Shown: positions 1 through 9,023 of the stretch, one piece after another
Layout of the letters: each line of letters begins with the position of its first letter
Numbering within the stretch: the first letter of the stretch is position 1
Origin: Vibrio rotiferianus CAIM 577 = LMG 21460
Lineage (GTDB): Bacteria > Pseudomonadota > Gammaproteobacteria > Enterobacterales > Vibrionaceae
Assembly: GCF_002741985.1 (NCBI RefSeq)
Contig: NZ_APHW01000002.1
Location: 62,001 to 126,000 of the forward strand
DNA: 64,000 nucleotides
Direction: 5' to 3'
The notes under the pieces: model-generated
Database searches by the model: none
What the model was told of the DNA's origin: nothing
The model's input: the letters and a program-made list of their open reading frames with translations, nothing else
Program-made: the position numbers and the translations under genes

Positions 1-1029
1 GGTTTATTCTTGGTTGAGGTTGTTCGACAAGGCCAACTTATCTCACCCGTTACGCCAGAAACGTTAATCCTTGCACAGGACAAGTTAATCTTTGCTGGTG
101 ATGTGAAGCAGATTAAACAGTTGCAGCTCTTTGATGGCTTAAGGCTATTTTCTGATGATATTCAGTTATTAGAATCCAACTTAACTGAAGTGATCGTTAG
201 CCCAGAATCGGTGTTGGTGAGTAAGACACTAAAAGAAACAGAATTTCGTTCACGCTTTGATGCTGCTGTGGTGGCGATTTCCCGTGATGGTGAGCGATTG
301 TCAGGTAAACTCGGTGAACAAGTGCTCCGTGCTGGGGATAAGCTGGTTCTGGCAGTGGGTACGGATTTCGATAAAAGGCAAAACTTGTCGCGTAACTTTT
401 TCTTCTTATCAGGGAAGACGGTGGAGCAACCGTTAACGGGGTGGCAAAACGCGCTGGTGATTTTGGGCTTTCTAGCCGCGATTGTTGTTTCTGTTGTCTC
501 TTCGATAACGTTACTTGAGGCTATGGTTGGGTATTTGATTGCACTGATTATCGGTAATGCATTAGATAGCTCCACTATCAGAAGGCGCTTCCCTTTTGAG
601 TTGTGGTTAATCTTGGTTTCAGCGCTATGCCTAGCACAGGCATTTACTAATTCAGGCTTGGCTGAGTGGATATCAACGAATTTATTTCAGATGCTTAATG
701 GGTATTCGGCCTATACCGCATTAATCGTTGTTTTTATTACGACTTTGTTGTTGACCGAGATCATCACTAACACAGCCGCCGCAGCGATCGTACTGCCTGT
801 AGGAATCGCTTTAGCAAAAGCGTATGGGGTGGATTCTAGCCCTTTTATTATGGCAGTAGCATACGCCGCAAGCGCTTCGTTTTTAACGCCTTATGGATAC
901 CAAACTAATCTGATGGTAATGAATGCAGGGGGCTATCAGGTAAAAGACTTTATCCGAGTCGGTTGGAGGGTGTCATTGGCGTATACTTCGGTTGCGTTAG
1001 TCACAATTCCCCTTGTTTTCCCGTTTTAA
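1..1029 (+). CDS. SLC13-type sulfate/anion permease, C-terminal part
   Basis: The reading frame is open from base 1, so the N-terminus lies upstream of the window; 342 residues are visible. The first ~110 form the end of a cytoplasmic TrkA-C (RCK-C) region, followed by hydrophobic segments and the family end motif TPYGYQTNLMV. It is clearly paralogous to the complete permease at 53334-55058 (shared SRFDAAVVAI-like and LTEIITN-like stretches, same VFPF-type C-terminus). The family imports sulfate and other anions with Na+. It sits 18 bp before a cysC copy, so sulfate uptake for PAPS synthesis is the likely job; the substrate is inferred. Confidence 0.85.
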   Translation, partial: GLFLVEVVRQGQLISPVTPETLILAQDKLIFAGDVKQIKQLQLFDGLRLFSDDIQLLESNLTEVIVSPESVLVSKTLKETEFRSRFDAAVVAISRDGERLSGKLGEQVLRAGDKLVLAVGTDFDKRQNLSRNFFFLSGKTVEQPLTGWQNALVILGFLAAIVVSVVSSITLLEAMVGYLIALIIGNALDSSTIRRRFPFELWLILVSALCLAQAFTNSGLAEWISTNLFQMLNGYSAYTALIVVFITTLLLTEIITNTAAAAIVLPVGIALAKAYGVDSSPFIMAVAYAASASFLTPYGYQTNLMVMNAGGYQVKDFIRVGWRVSLAYTSVALVTIPLVFPF

Positions 1030-1047
1030 CTGTCAAATTTAAGTGAA

Positions 1048-1671
1048 ATGAAAACATACGAAAGAAAACAGAATGAATCCGTTAGTGATGACCTAGTTTG
1101 GCATCATACTAATGTCACTCATCAAGAGCGGGTGAAACAAAAAAAACAACGTCCCGTCGTACTGTGGTTTACTGGACTAAGTGGTTCCGGAAAGTCGACA
1201 ATCGCCAATGCGCTAGAAAGAAGATTGCTAGAGCTGAATAAGCATAGCTATTTGCTCGATGGCGACAATGTTCGCCATGGACTCAATCAGGATTTAGGCT
1301 TCAGTGATGTTGATAGGGTAGAGAATATCCGCAGGGTTGCAGAGGTTGCTCACTTGTTTGTTGATGCTGGAATGATCGTACTTACAGCTTTTATCTCTCC
1401 ATTTCGTAGCGATAGACAACTAGCAAGAGACAAAATTGGGTCAGAGGCATTTATAGAGGTGTTTTTAGATATCCCACTAGCAGTGTGCGAAGACCGTGAT
1501 CCTAAGGGACTTTATAAAAAAGCGCGAGCTGGACAAATTAAGAGTTTCACTGGCATTGACTCTGATTATGAAGCGCCAATAGAACCAGAGATAACTTTAA
1601 ACGCTAATATGTCCATTGAAGATGCTGTGGACACTATCATTGCTACCCTCACCGAAAAAGATTTTATTTAG
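1048..1671 (+). CDS. cysC: Adenylyl-sulfate kinase, second copy
   Basis: APS kinase phosphorylates adenosine 5'-phosphosulfate to PAPS, the sulfate donor of sulfotransferases. The 207-aa protein has the Walker A loop GLSGSGKST (residues 43-51), the [11 protein letters not shown] motif near 70-79, the FISPFRSDR active-site segment and the [12 protein letters not shown] signature. It is a clear paralog of the housekeeping cysC at 55083-55700. Here the order is permease-cysC-cysN with gaps of 18 and 11 bp, unlike the housekeeping order. Its place in a polysaccharide cluster ahead of a sulfotransferase suggests PAPS made for glycan sulfation rather than for cysteine. Confidence 0.95.
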   Translation: MKTYERKQNESVSDDLVWHHTNVTHQERVKQKKQRPVVLWFTGLSGSGKSTIANALERRLLELNKHSYLLDGDNVRHGLNQDLGFSDVDRVENIRRVAEVAHLFVDAGMIVLTAFISPFRSDRQLARDKIGSEAFIEVFLDIPLAVCEDRDPKGLYKKARAGQIKSFTGIDSDYEAPIEPEITLNANMSIEDAVDTIIATLTEKDFI

Positions 1672-1682
1672 GAATATTACTT

Positions 1683-3101
1683 ATGTCCCACAGTTCTGAC
1701 TTGATTGCAAAAGACATTGAAGCCTACTTAAAAGTGCATGAGAACAAAGATCTTCTCCGCTTTTTAACTTGTGGCAATGTTGATGACGGTAAATCAACGT
1801 TAATTGGGCGTCTGCTTTATGATTCAAAGTTGATCTATGAAGATCAAATGGCGGCAATTGAGAAAGATTCGCAAAAGTTTAATACTACAAATGAAGCGTT
1901 TGATTTAGCTCTACTTGTTGATGGGTTGCAGTCTGAACGTGAGCAAGGTATTACGATTGATGTAGCTTATCGATACTTTTCTACTGATAAGCGTAAGTTC
2001 ATCATCGCAGATACTCCAGGGCATGAACAATATACGCGAAACATGGTGACAGGGGCTTCAACCTGTGACCTTGCTATTGTGATGGTTGATGCGCGTCGTG
2101 GGATTCAAACGCAAACTCGTCGCCATAGCTATATTTGTTCTTTGCTGGGTATCAAGCACGTCATTGTCGCTATTAACAAAATGGATTTGGTGGACTATGA
2201 CCAAGAGATTTATCAAAGTATCAAGCGCGACTATCGTAAGATGGCAGAAAACTTTGATATCGACGACATTCGTTTTGTGCCTATATCAGCCCTCAAAGGC
2301 GATAATGTCGTAACTTCAAGTGAGCACATGGATTGGTATCCGGGAGCGACACTGATGAAGTTGCTTGAGACGGTCAAGGTTGCTAAAGATAAAAATACAT
2401 CGGCATTGCGTTTTCCAGTCCAATACGTGAATCGCCCTAGCTCTGACTTCAGAGGTTATTGTGGCACTATCGCTTCAGGTACTGTTCAGGTTGGTGATAC
2501 AGTTACAGTTCTTCCTTCAGGGAAGTCTTCCTCCATTGCATCCATTTACACCTTTGATGGTGAATTAAACCAAGCATTTCCTGGCCAAGCTGTCACATTG
2601 ACTCTTGATGATGAAATCGATATATCTCGCGGTGATATGATCGTTCATCCAGAGCAATCCCCAATTGTGGCGGACAAAGCATCGGTTCATTTGGTGTGGA
2701 TGGGCGAAGAGTCCATGAGAGTGCATAAAGAGTACGTTTTTAAGTTCTCAACCAAAACTTGTGTCGGTAAGGTAAGTCATATTCAACACAAAATCGACGT
2801 AAACACTCTAGAGCAGCACGCTGAAGATTCACATACATTGGATCTTAATGAGATTGCGCTAGCTTCTTTTGATTTAAATGATCAAGTGGCGATGGATTGT
2901 TACAAATCACTACCATCTACTGGTGCGTTTATTGTTATTGATCGCTTGTCAAATGTTACCGTAGGCGCAGGTATGATTACTTATGTTCACGACAATAAAA
3001 AAACAAAAGAGACTAAGCGAGAGTACACGCCAGCAGAAATTGCGCTTAATACATATATTCGAGAGCACTACCCTGAATGGGGATGTTTGGAAATAAATTA
3101 A
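1683..3101 (+). CDS. cysN: Sulfate adenylyltransferase GTPase subunit, second copy
   Basis: CysN is the GTPase that drives APS formation from ATP and sulfate by CysD. This 472-aa protein has the G1 loop GNVDDGKST (31-39), the G3 motif [12 protein letters not shown] and the G4 motif NKMDLVD, followed by EF-Tu-like beta-barrel domains. It aligns along its length with the copy at 51695-53125 but diverges at the C-terminus. No cysD lies beside it in the window; one would be expected upstream of base 1, otherwise it would have to share the housekeeping CysD. The flippase gene starts 15 bp after the stop, so the sulfate module reads straight into the polysaccharide genes. Confidence 0.94.
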   Translation: MSHSSDLIAKDIEAYLKVHENKDLLRFLTCGNVDDGKSTLIGRLLYDSKLIYEDQMAAIEKDSQKFNTTNEAFDLALLVDGLQSEREQGITIDVAYRYFSTDKRKFIIADTPGHEQYTRNMVTGASTCDLAIVMVDARRGIQTQTRRHSYICSLLGIKHVIVAINKMDLVDYDQEIYQSIKRDYRKMAENFDIDDIRFVPISALKGDNVVTSSEHMDWYPGATLMKLLETVKVAKDKNTSALRFPVQYVNRPSSDFRGYCGTIASGTVQVGDTVTVLPSGKSSSIASIYTFDGELNQAFPGQAVTLTLDDEIDISRGDMIVHPEQSPIVADKASVHLVWMGEESMRVHKEYVFKFSTKTCVGKVSHIQHKIDVNTLEQHAEDSHTLDLNEIALASFDLNDQVAMDCYKSLPSTGAFIVIDRLSNVTVGAGMITYVHDNKKTKETKREYTPAEIALNTYIREHYPEWGCLEIN

Positions 3102-3116
3102 GCAATTATTAGTTTT

Positions 3117-4379
3117 ATGGTAAATAAATTTTACTCAAAAATATTCAGCAGTGGTGCTGTTAATATAGTCGGTATAATGTTAATAGCATTATCCGGAATT
3201 GTATTAGCAAGAATTCTTGGTGTTGAGAAATATGGGGAATATGCCACGTATATGTCTATTGTAGCGATGGCGATAATTCCTCTAGTTAATGGGATTCCTC
3301 AGATCGTTATAAGGGAGTTAGCCAGTAAAGAACCAAAAGAAAATCTAAGTAGTAGAAAGTACAATGTTATAGCTTGGTCTAGAAGTTTCTTGATGTTTCT
3401 TTGTGTTCCTTCAGCTCTATTTGTGTTAGTTAACTCTTGGTGGCAGGGTACTTCATATATTATGTCAGCTATATTATCTACAATAATAATAACAAAGGCT
3501 GAATTATTTAGAAGAGGGGCTATATTAACTGGAAATGGAAGAGTTATATATGCTCAAACATTAGTTAAAATTATACCTATGATACTATTTTTTTTAGGAC
3601 TAGCTATAGCTGTACTGGCTTTTGACGCTAAACTAAATGAAAAAAGTACATTGATGATATTCCTGTCTGCATTAGTAGCTTCTTTGTTTTTCTTTCGAGT
3701 GAAAAATAAAGTATTTCTACTAAAAAATAAGAACAAATCACTCTATTCAATGTGGAGCAAAAGTGTTGCCCCGTTTATTTTCGTTGCAGCATTTAGTTTG
3801 AGTGTTAATGAGATATCGATAATTTTACTAGGCAACTTATATAAATCAAGTCATGCAGCGATGTTATCGGTTTCTATCCAGTCAGTAAACTTAATAACGC
3901 TTGGTATGATCTCTATTAACTCGATTATATCACCGAAGATCGCAGAGCTATACAGTAGCGAACAGGTGGATAAACTACAAGATCTAATTACTAAAATTAC
4001 AAAGATCAGTTTCTTTATATCAATACCAATCATATATGTATTTTTCTTCCATGGAGAGATTTTCTTAAGTTATGTTTTTGGATATGAGTATCGAAGCGCA
4101 GAAGCAGTATTGGCTATTTTGACAGTTTCTCAAGTTATAAATCTAATTACAGGACCAGTAGGACTTGTGGCGAATATGTGTGGTTTAGAGCGTATGTCAC
4201 TTAAAATATCTGGTATTTCCTTTGTTCTATTTATGATCTTTGGCTTTATTTTAGTCTATTTTTACGGGCCTTTAGGTTTCGCTATCTCTATTGCTATTAA
4301 CGTTATTTTTTCTAACGTTGTTATGTCAAAAGTTATATACAGTAAAATTGGTGTGAAAACATGGTTGAGGTACAAGTAG
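3117..4379 (+). CDS. Wzx-type polysaccharide flippase
   Basis: This 420-aa, strongly hydrophobic protein has about 12 predicted membrane spans, and the N-terminal pattern (ALSGIVLARILGVEKYG) is typical of the MATE-like oligosaccharide flippases. Such proteins move undecaprenyl-linked repeat units across the inner membrane in Wzy-dependent capsule or O-antigen assembly. Codon use is very AT-rich compared with the cysN gene before it, as usual for variable glycan genes that move by transfer. No Wzy polymerase is recognisable in the window, so it would have to lie upstream. The family call is firm; the glycan moved is unknown. Confidence 0.82.
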   Translation: MVNKFYSKIFSSGAVNIVGIMLIALSGIVLARILGVEKYGEYATYMSIVAMAIIPLVNGIPQIVIRELASKEPKENLSSRKYNVIAWSRSFLMFLCVPSALFVLVNSWWQGTSYIMSAILSTIIITKAELFRRGAILTGNGRVIYAQTLVKIIPMILFFLGLAIAVLAFDAKLNEKSTLMIFLSALVASLFFFRVKNKVFLLKNKNKSLYSMWSKSVAPFIFVAAFSLSVNEISIILLGNLYKSSHAAMLSVSIQSVNLITLGMISINSIISPKIAELYSSEQVDKLQDLITKITKISFFISIPIIYVFFFHGEIFLSYVFGYEYRSAEAVLAILTVSQVINLITGPVGLVANMCGLERMSLKISGISFVLFMIFGFILVYFYGPLGFAISIAINVIFSNVVMSKVIYSKIGVKTWLRYK

Positions 4380-4391
4380 TGGATAAATTGA

Positions 4392-5156
4392 ATGTATAAT
4401 GTTCTATACTGTAAGAGCCACGGTTTAGTTTATATATCTAACCCTAAGGTAGCATGCTCATCGATAAAAAACTCTCTTCTGGGTGGCTTTGATGGCGATG
4501 TCCATCTAGAAGCAAGGAAAAGATTAAGTCTCCCTAATAATAAAGATATACCAATTTTTATTTTAACAAGAAATCCTTATAGCCGAGCACTTTCTGTTTA
4601 CAAGGATAGAATTGAAAATAAGCATGATGTTGTTGTACGAGATGGGTTTTGTAAAAAATATGGTTTAGAAACAAAAGATGATATTAGTTTTTATCAGTTT
4701 TTAAGTGCTTTGAACAACGATAAAGATAAATCCATTATGGACATGCACTATCGACCTCAAGTGCTTAATTTATACACTGATGATGTTGAGCCATGCTTTA
4801 TTGGTCGTATTGAAAGAATGAAAGAGGTTGAGATTTTTTTAAGTAGGTACAATGTCAATTTAGTAAATAAAATCCCTCATGCTAGAAATGCTTCTAACAC
4901 TTATATAGATGAAATATCTCAAGATGAAGCAAAGTTGATAGAGAGCATATATTCACAGGACTTTGATTTGTTGGGTTACGACAGAAATATAAAAAACATT
5001 AATCCACCAGAATGTATCTATCAAGATCAAGTAGTTCGAGGTGAGTATTTAAAACTAGTATCATCAAAATACACCAGACTATACTGGGAATTACGTTTCT
5101 TTTTCGTGCGCTGTAAATCTCTAATCAAGAAAGTACAATTGTATTTAATAAAATAG
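4392..5156 (+). CDS. Sulfotransferase family protein (glycan sulfotransferase)
   Basis: This 254-aa protein starts with an NPKVACSSIK stretch (residues 17-26), which fits the 5'-phosphosulfate-binding loop of PAPS-dependent sulfotransferases. It also has TRNPYSRALSVY (59-70), which fits the 3'-phosphate-binding motif. Members transfer sulfate from PAPS to hydroxyl groups of sugars, as in carbohydrate sulfotransferases and NodH-like enzymes. No signal peptide is seen, so it should act in the cytoplasm before flipping. It lies 12 bp after the flippase gene and 1.3 kb after cysC-cysN, which could supply its PAPS. The acceptor sugar cannot be read from sequence. AT-rich like its neighbours. Confidence 0.8.
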   Translation: MYNVLYCKSHGLVYISNPKVACSSIKNSLLGGFDGDVHLEARKRLSLPNNKDIPIFILTRNPYSRALSVYKDRIENKHDVVVRDGFCKKYGLETKDDISFYQFLSALNNDKDKSIMDMHYRPQVLNLYTDDVEPCFIGRIERMKEVEIFLSRYNVNLVNKIPHARNASNTYIDEISQDEAKLIESIYSQDFDLLGYDRNIKNINPPECIYQDQVVRGEYLKLVSSKYTRLYWELRFFFVRCKSLIKKVQLYLIK

Positions 5157-5163
5157 GCAAAAT

Positions 5164-6033
5164 ATGAAAGCTATTATTTTGGGTGATGGCTGGGTTGCTA
5201 ACGCTAGGCATAAACCAGCTTTAGATAAATTAAGTATCTCTTATGATACTTATGACATAAGAACTGATGATGATTTTTGCAACAGTGGATATGATTTTGC
5301 TGTTGTCTCCGTTCCTCCAATGTCAAGATTGCACGCAGTCAAAAAGTGCCTAGAAAAGGGGATAGTTAGATTATACCTAGAAAAACCCTTAGCACATACA
5401 ATAGAAGATGCAGAAGAAATTATCAAACTAATAGGTGATTACAATGCAGAAGCATACTGTTTGCACAACTTTGCATTTTCTGAAGTCGGTAAATACCTTC
5501 TGAGTCTTGATAGAAAAGATATCAAGTTTTCGATCTTTACTCAGGTGAATAGAGAAGATAGAAAATTACCAAAATGGATAGATGAGTTACCTTTCGGTAT
5601 AGGATTAGATGAGTTTCCTCACTTTGGTTATTTATCTAGAACCTTATATGTAGACAAAGGATTAAACTCTGATAATGTGATATTTATTGAGGATGACAAA
5701 ACATTTAATAATAAGTGGGAAATTACTATATCCCACCAGCAAGGTTGGACAGTGTGCAACTTATGGACTGATTCATATTATACAGATGAAGCGGTTGGCC
5801 AAACACCATATTGGCAGTATAAGGAAGTGCTTAAAAGATGTTTGTATGAACTTAGATCGTTAGTCAAAGTATCAATAAATAGAGTGATTCTAAAGAAAAG
5901 CAATGACTTTGGCACTAATACTATGTGGGAGAAGTTGCTTAGTAATACCCTCTCTCAGAAAGAAAAAGAAGTTGTAAGTTTAGATATGGGGCTCAAAATA
6001 CTACAAGATTATTACAAGGTAAGAGCAAAGTGA
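5164..6033 (+). CDS. Gfo/Idh/MocA-family oxidoreductase
   Basis: The 289-aa protein opens with a Rossmann turn (IILGDGWVANARHKPAL), has the family's EKP motif (LYLEKPLAHT, near residue 75) and a GIGLDEFPHFGYLS stretch where the catalytic Asp/His region is expected. Members oxidise, reduce or epimerise nucleotide sugars with NAD(P). It is shorter than the usual 330-380 residues, with a reduced C-terminal sheet domain, so it could be a specialised or degenerate member. The stop overlaps the next gene's GTG start by 4 bp, implying coupled translation. A role in making or modifying a repeat-unit sugar is inferred from context. Confidence 0.68.
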   Translation: MKAIILGDGWVANARHKPALDKLSISYDTYDIRTDDDFCNSGYDFAVVSVPPMSRLHAVKKCLEKGIVRLYLEKPLAHTIEDAEEIIKLIGDYNAEAYCLHNFAFSEVGKYLLSLDRKDIKFSIFTQVNREDRKLPKWIDELPFGIGLDEFPHFGYLSRTLYVDKGLNSDNVIFIEDDKTFNNKWEITISHQQGWTVCNLWTDSYYTDEAVGQTPYWQYKEVLKRCLYELRSLVKVSINRVILKKSNDFGTNTMWEKLLSNTLSQKEKEVVSLDMGLKILQDYYKVRAK

Positions 6034-6986
6034 AGGTCGTAATTTGTCACACGAATAAAGGTGGAGCATATCGTGTTGCTAAATTCTATGCTGAATGTTT
6101 AGAATCAGAGTTTTTGATAAATCCAAGCTCAATTCAAATATTTAAGTTGTGTTTTAACAAAAAAATAGACACAGTATTTTTTCATAATATTGCATTGGCT
6201 TTTAAGTATTGCCTTATTTTTAGATTGTTTAATCATAATGTTAAAGTTTTTAATGTCGAGCATTTCGTCATGTCGCAAATGCTAAAACATGAAGTTAAAA
6301 CTAAGCTTAGAAGATTCTATTTTTTTTTCAGATTATATATAACAAAGATATTGAATGTAAAAACGATATGCTTGGATGATTATTGCAAAAAAAATAGAAA
6401 GAAATTTATTAAAGGTGATTCAATTGTAATATATAACCCATTACTCAACGGTGTTTCTCAGTGTGAAGGGATGCCCAAGCGTAGTAACCATAACTATGAC
6501 TTAGTGTGGTCTGGCGGGTTGAGCTATCAAAAGAAATGGCCTGAAGTACTTGATGTTCTTGCTAAACTAGCTAAAAGTGGCAAGAAAGTTGCCATCGCTT
6601 CTTATGACCAACCTAATGAGAGAGATAGGTTAGCGATAGAAACTGCAAATATTGATTTCTTTTATTCGCATCCTGATTGGACATCTCTATCTGAGAACTA
6701 TCTGTTTTCTAGTAATTATGAAGGTTATCCGCTCGTGTTGATTGAAGCCATGCAAGCTAATATGAATATTATTGCTTGGTGTAATAAGGCTTGTAGCTAT
6801 CAAATATTAAAATATTATAGAAACTTCAAATATTATCCAGGCAAGTTAAGTCTTGAGAACCTCGATCTTTCTTCACTTAATTTTTCTACAACGAGTGGAA
6901 AAACGTTTCCTAATGTCGACATATTAAAGCGGCATAATTTAGAAGAGGTAGCTAGGAGAATCAACGAAGTTGTTGATAAGAGCTAA
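6030..6986 (+). CDS. Glycosyltransferase, GT4-like
   Basis: The 318-aa protein starts at a GTG overlapping the previous stop. The C-terminal half carries a GT-B donor-site pattern, NYEGYPLVLIEAM, matching the E-x-G-x-P...EAM motif of family 4 transferases, and an LVWSGGLSYQKKWPEVL stretch typical of the start of the second Rossmann domain. It probably adds one sugar to the lipid-linked repeat unit at the inner face of the membrane. Very AT-rich, with long A and T runs near 6300-6400, suggesting acquisition by transfer. Donor and acceptor are unknown. Confidence 0.75.
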   Translation: MKVVICHTNKGGAYRVAKFYAECLESEFLINPSSIQIFKLCFNKKIDTVFFHNIALAFKYCLIFRLFNHNVKVFNVEHFVMSQMLKHEVKTKLRRFYFFFRLYITKILNVKTICLDDYCKKNRKKFIKGDSIVIYNPLLNGVSQCEGMPKRSNHNYDLVWSGGLSYQKKWPEVLDVLAKLAKSGKKVAIASYDQPNERDRLAIETANIDFFYSHPDWTSLSENYLFSSNYEGYPLVLIEAMQANMNIIAWCNKACSYQILKYYRNFKYYPGKLSLENLDLSSLNFSTTSGKTFPNVDILKRHNLEEVARRINEVVDKS

Positions 6987-6994
6987 GTAATACA

Positions 6995-7936
6995 ATGATA
7001 GATGTGTGTTTTGTTAAAACAGGCCGAGCATTTTTGCCTGAAATTTATGCGTATAGAGCGTACCTTCATAAAAAAGGTATCACTACCTGTATCGCAGATG
7101 ATTTGAAACAGGCAAAACAAATACACTGTAAAGTTTACTATCGCTTCGGAGGTTTCCTTACACAAAGAGTTGCAAACGACTCTCTTGAAGTTCATGAGTA
7201 TCATACGATAAGCACCGGGCGATTTGTTTCTTTAAAAAATATCGTGAAATCGTTTTTTAGCGCAAAACCTGACTACCTTTCGTTTCTCAATTCTTATGTG
7301 GAAAGTACTTACTTCTTTTCTTCGGGGATCCCTACTTTTTATAGAGATATGGGAGCGGAGTCCTCTCTTTTAGATATTAGAAAGTTATCAGATAAAAAAG
7401 ATTACGATATTTGCTACTTTGGTTCGATAAGTAATCGAGAAGGGGTTTCGGACGCGATACTTCATCTAGCAAGTAAAGGATACCAACTTGTTGTTGGTGG
7501 TAACGCCAGTGAACAGGATCAAGAGCTATTTGCTAAGCATGATGTGCACTATTTAGGGGTTTGTAGTCGAGAGGTGGTTTATGATTGCTTGTCTAGGTCC
7601 CGTTTTGGTTTGAACATCGTTCCTGATGAATATCCATTAAATAGGCAAACCGCGACAAAAGTTATCGAGTATTTGGTTGCTGGGATTCCAGTTATATCGA
7701 ACAACTATCAGTGGATTCGCGAGCATTCAATGTCAACCGGATACGATTTTCTCGATCTTGATTCTGCTATTGAATTAAATAACGTTGAGCTTGGTAGATT
7801 TATTTTGAATGAGGCTCAAGCTAAGCGATTCACGTGGGACTCTATTCTTGATGAATGCGGTTTCTACAAAATCATTAAGGAACTTATCGAACGTTATGAA
7901 AGTACTTCAAGTTGCCACCGTAGCAACCACGATTAA
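6995..7936 (+). CDS. Glycosyltransferase, GT4-like
   Basis: The 313-aa protein has a GT-B-like second domain: DICYFGSISNREG followed by VIEYLVAGIPVISNN, where the conserved acidic residue and proline of the donor site lie. It starts 8 bp after the previous stop. Its last 13 codons run into the next gene, a 41-bp overlap that is large for this locus, and its tail (STSSCHRSNHD) looks like read-through of the neighbour's start region rather than a family C-terminus. This may mark a recombination joint. Family call moderate, specificity unknown. Confidence 0.66.
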   Translation: MIDVCFVKTGRAFLPEIYAYRAYLHKKGITTCIADDLKQAKQIHCKVYYRFGGFLTQRVANDSLEVHEYHTISTGRFVSLKNIVKSFFSAKPDYLSFLNSYVESTYFFSSGIPTFYRDMGAESSLLDIRKLSDKKDYDICYFGSISNREGVSDAILHLASKGYQLVVGGNASEQDQELFAKHDVHYLGVCSREVVYDCLSRSRFGLNIVPDEYPLNRQTATKVIEYLVAGIPVISNNYQWIREHSMSTGYDFLDLDSAIELNNVELGRFILNEAQAKRFTWDSILDECGFYKIIKELIERYESTSSCHRSNHD

Positions 7937-9023
7937 CGCATTTTTATTGCCCTTCGCGAGAGAATTTCGCGATCTTGGTTGGCAAGTCGATGCGGCTGCA
8001 GAGGGAATCGAGCAGTTTCCTGATGTACAAAATGCTCATGACAAATACTATGAAATTGGTTTTTGCAGAAACCCTTTCAAAGTTCGCGCGTTAATTCAAT
8101 CATTGGTTGAAATTCGGAATCTTTTAAAGCGAGAGCGCTATGACGTTGTGCATGTCCATACACCAATAGCATCATTCTTAACGCGCATTGCATCGATAGG
8201 GGTCGGTAACACGAAGCTTTTCTACACGGCTCATGGCTTTCACTATGTGAAAGGAAATCCTTTTTGGAAGAATGCGATTTATTATTTGGCAGAAAAATGT
8301 GCTGGTTTACTAACCGATCATTTATTTGTGATTAATGAGGAAGACTACCGTTTCGCTACCGAAAAGCACATCGCGTCCAAAGTCAGTAAAATTGATGGTA
8401 TCGGCGTTGACATGGAATACTTTACTTTCTCTGTTGAAGACCGAAAGGTTTTACGAGATGAACTTGGTATTCAGGATGGAGAAGTAATGCTGCTCCATGT
8501 TGCTGAGTTGATACCAAGAAAACACCATAGTGTCATGTTTGAAGCATTGGCTAAGATGAAAAAGACTGAGGCGCTCGGCAATGTAAAGTATGTGGTCGTC
8601 GGAAGTGGTCCTTTGTTGACCGAGCTGGAGCAACTTAGTCGTCAATTGAAGCTGAATGAGCATATTTTGTTCTTGGGATATAGAACGGATGTAAAACGTC
8701 TTTTATCGGCTTCTGATGTATTGGTGCTAAGTTCAAAACAAGAAGGTTTACCTCGATGTGTTATGGAGGCGATGAGCGTTGGAAAGCCTGTAATTGCATC
8801 GAATATAAGAGGAAACAGTGACTTACTACAGAGTGGGGCAGGCATTCTTGTTGAGCTTAATGATGTTGAGGGGTGGCAAGTCGCTATCCAAGAGCTTGTG
8901 GATAATGAGTCTCTTAGAGAAACTATGGGCAAAGTCGGACAAGATTTGATTTGCTCTCGCTTTGAAGAATCTAAGGTTATTGATCAAGTGAAAGGTGTTT
9001 ACATGAATGAGGCGATAAGGTGA
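7896..9023 (+). CDS. Glycosyltransferase family 4 (PglA/WbpY-type)
   Basis: The protein is 375 aa from the ATG at 7896, chosen because MKVLQVATVA begins the first Rossmann strand; an in-frame ATG further upstream would add an unconserved tail. It shows LLHVAELIPRKHH and GLPRCVMEAMSVGKPVIAS, the full GT4 donor-binding motif. The next gene is a PglC-like phosphoglycosyl transferase overlapping at TGATG, the arrangement seen for PglA/PglC pairs where this enzyme adds the second sugar to lipid-linked bacillosamine. Base composition is closer to the chromosome average than in the genes before it. Confidence 0.82.
   Translation: MKVLQVATVATTINAFLLPFAREFRDLGWQVDAAAEGIEQFPDVQNAHDKYYEIGFCRNPFKVRALIQSLVEIRNLLKRERYDVVHVHTPIASFLTRIASIGVGNTKLFYTAHGFHYVKGNPFWKNAIYYLAEKCAGLLTDHLFVINEEDYRFATEKHIASKVSKIDGIGVDMEYFTFSVEDRKVLRDELGIQDGEVMLLHVAELIPRKHHSVMFEALAKMKKTEALGNVKYVVVGSGPLLTELEQLSRQLKLNEHILFLGYRTDVKRLLSASDVLVLSSKQEGLPRCVMEAMSVGKPVIASNIRGNSDLLQSGAGILVELNDVEGWQVAIQELVDNESLRETMGKVGQDLICSRFEESKVIDQVKGVYMNEAIR

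Noticed and set aside
162..575. Antisense 137-codon frame in the permease gene
   Set aside because: Shadow of a well-supported gene with no start signal.
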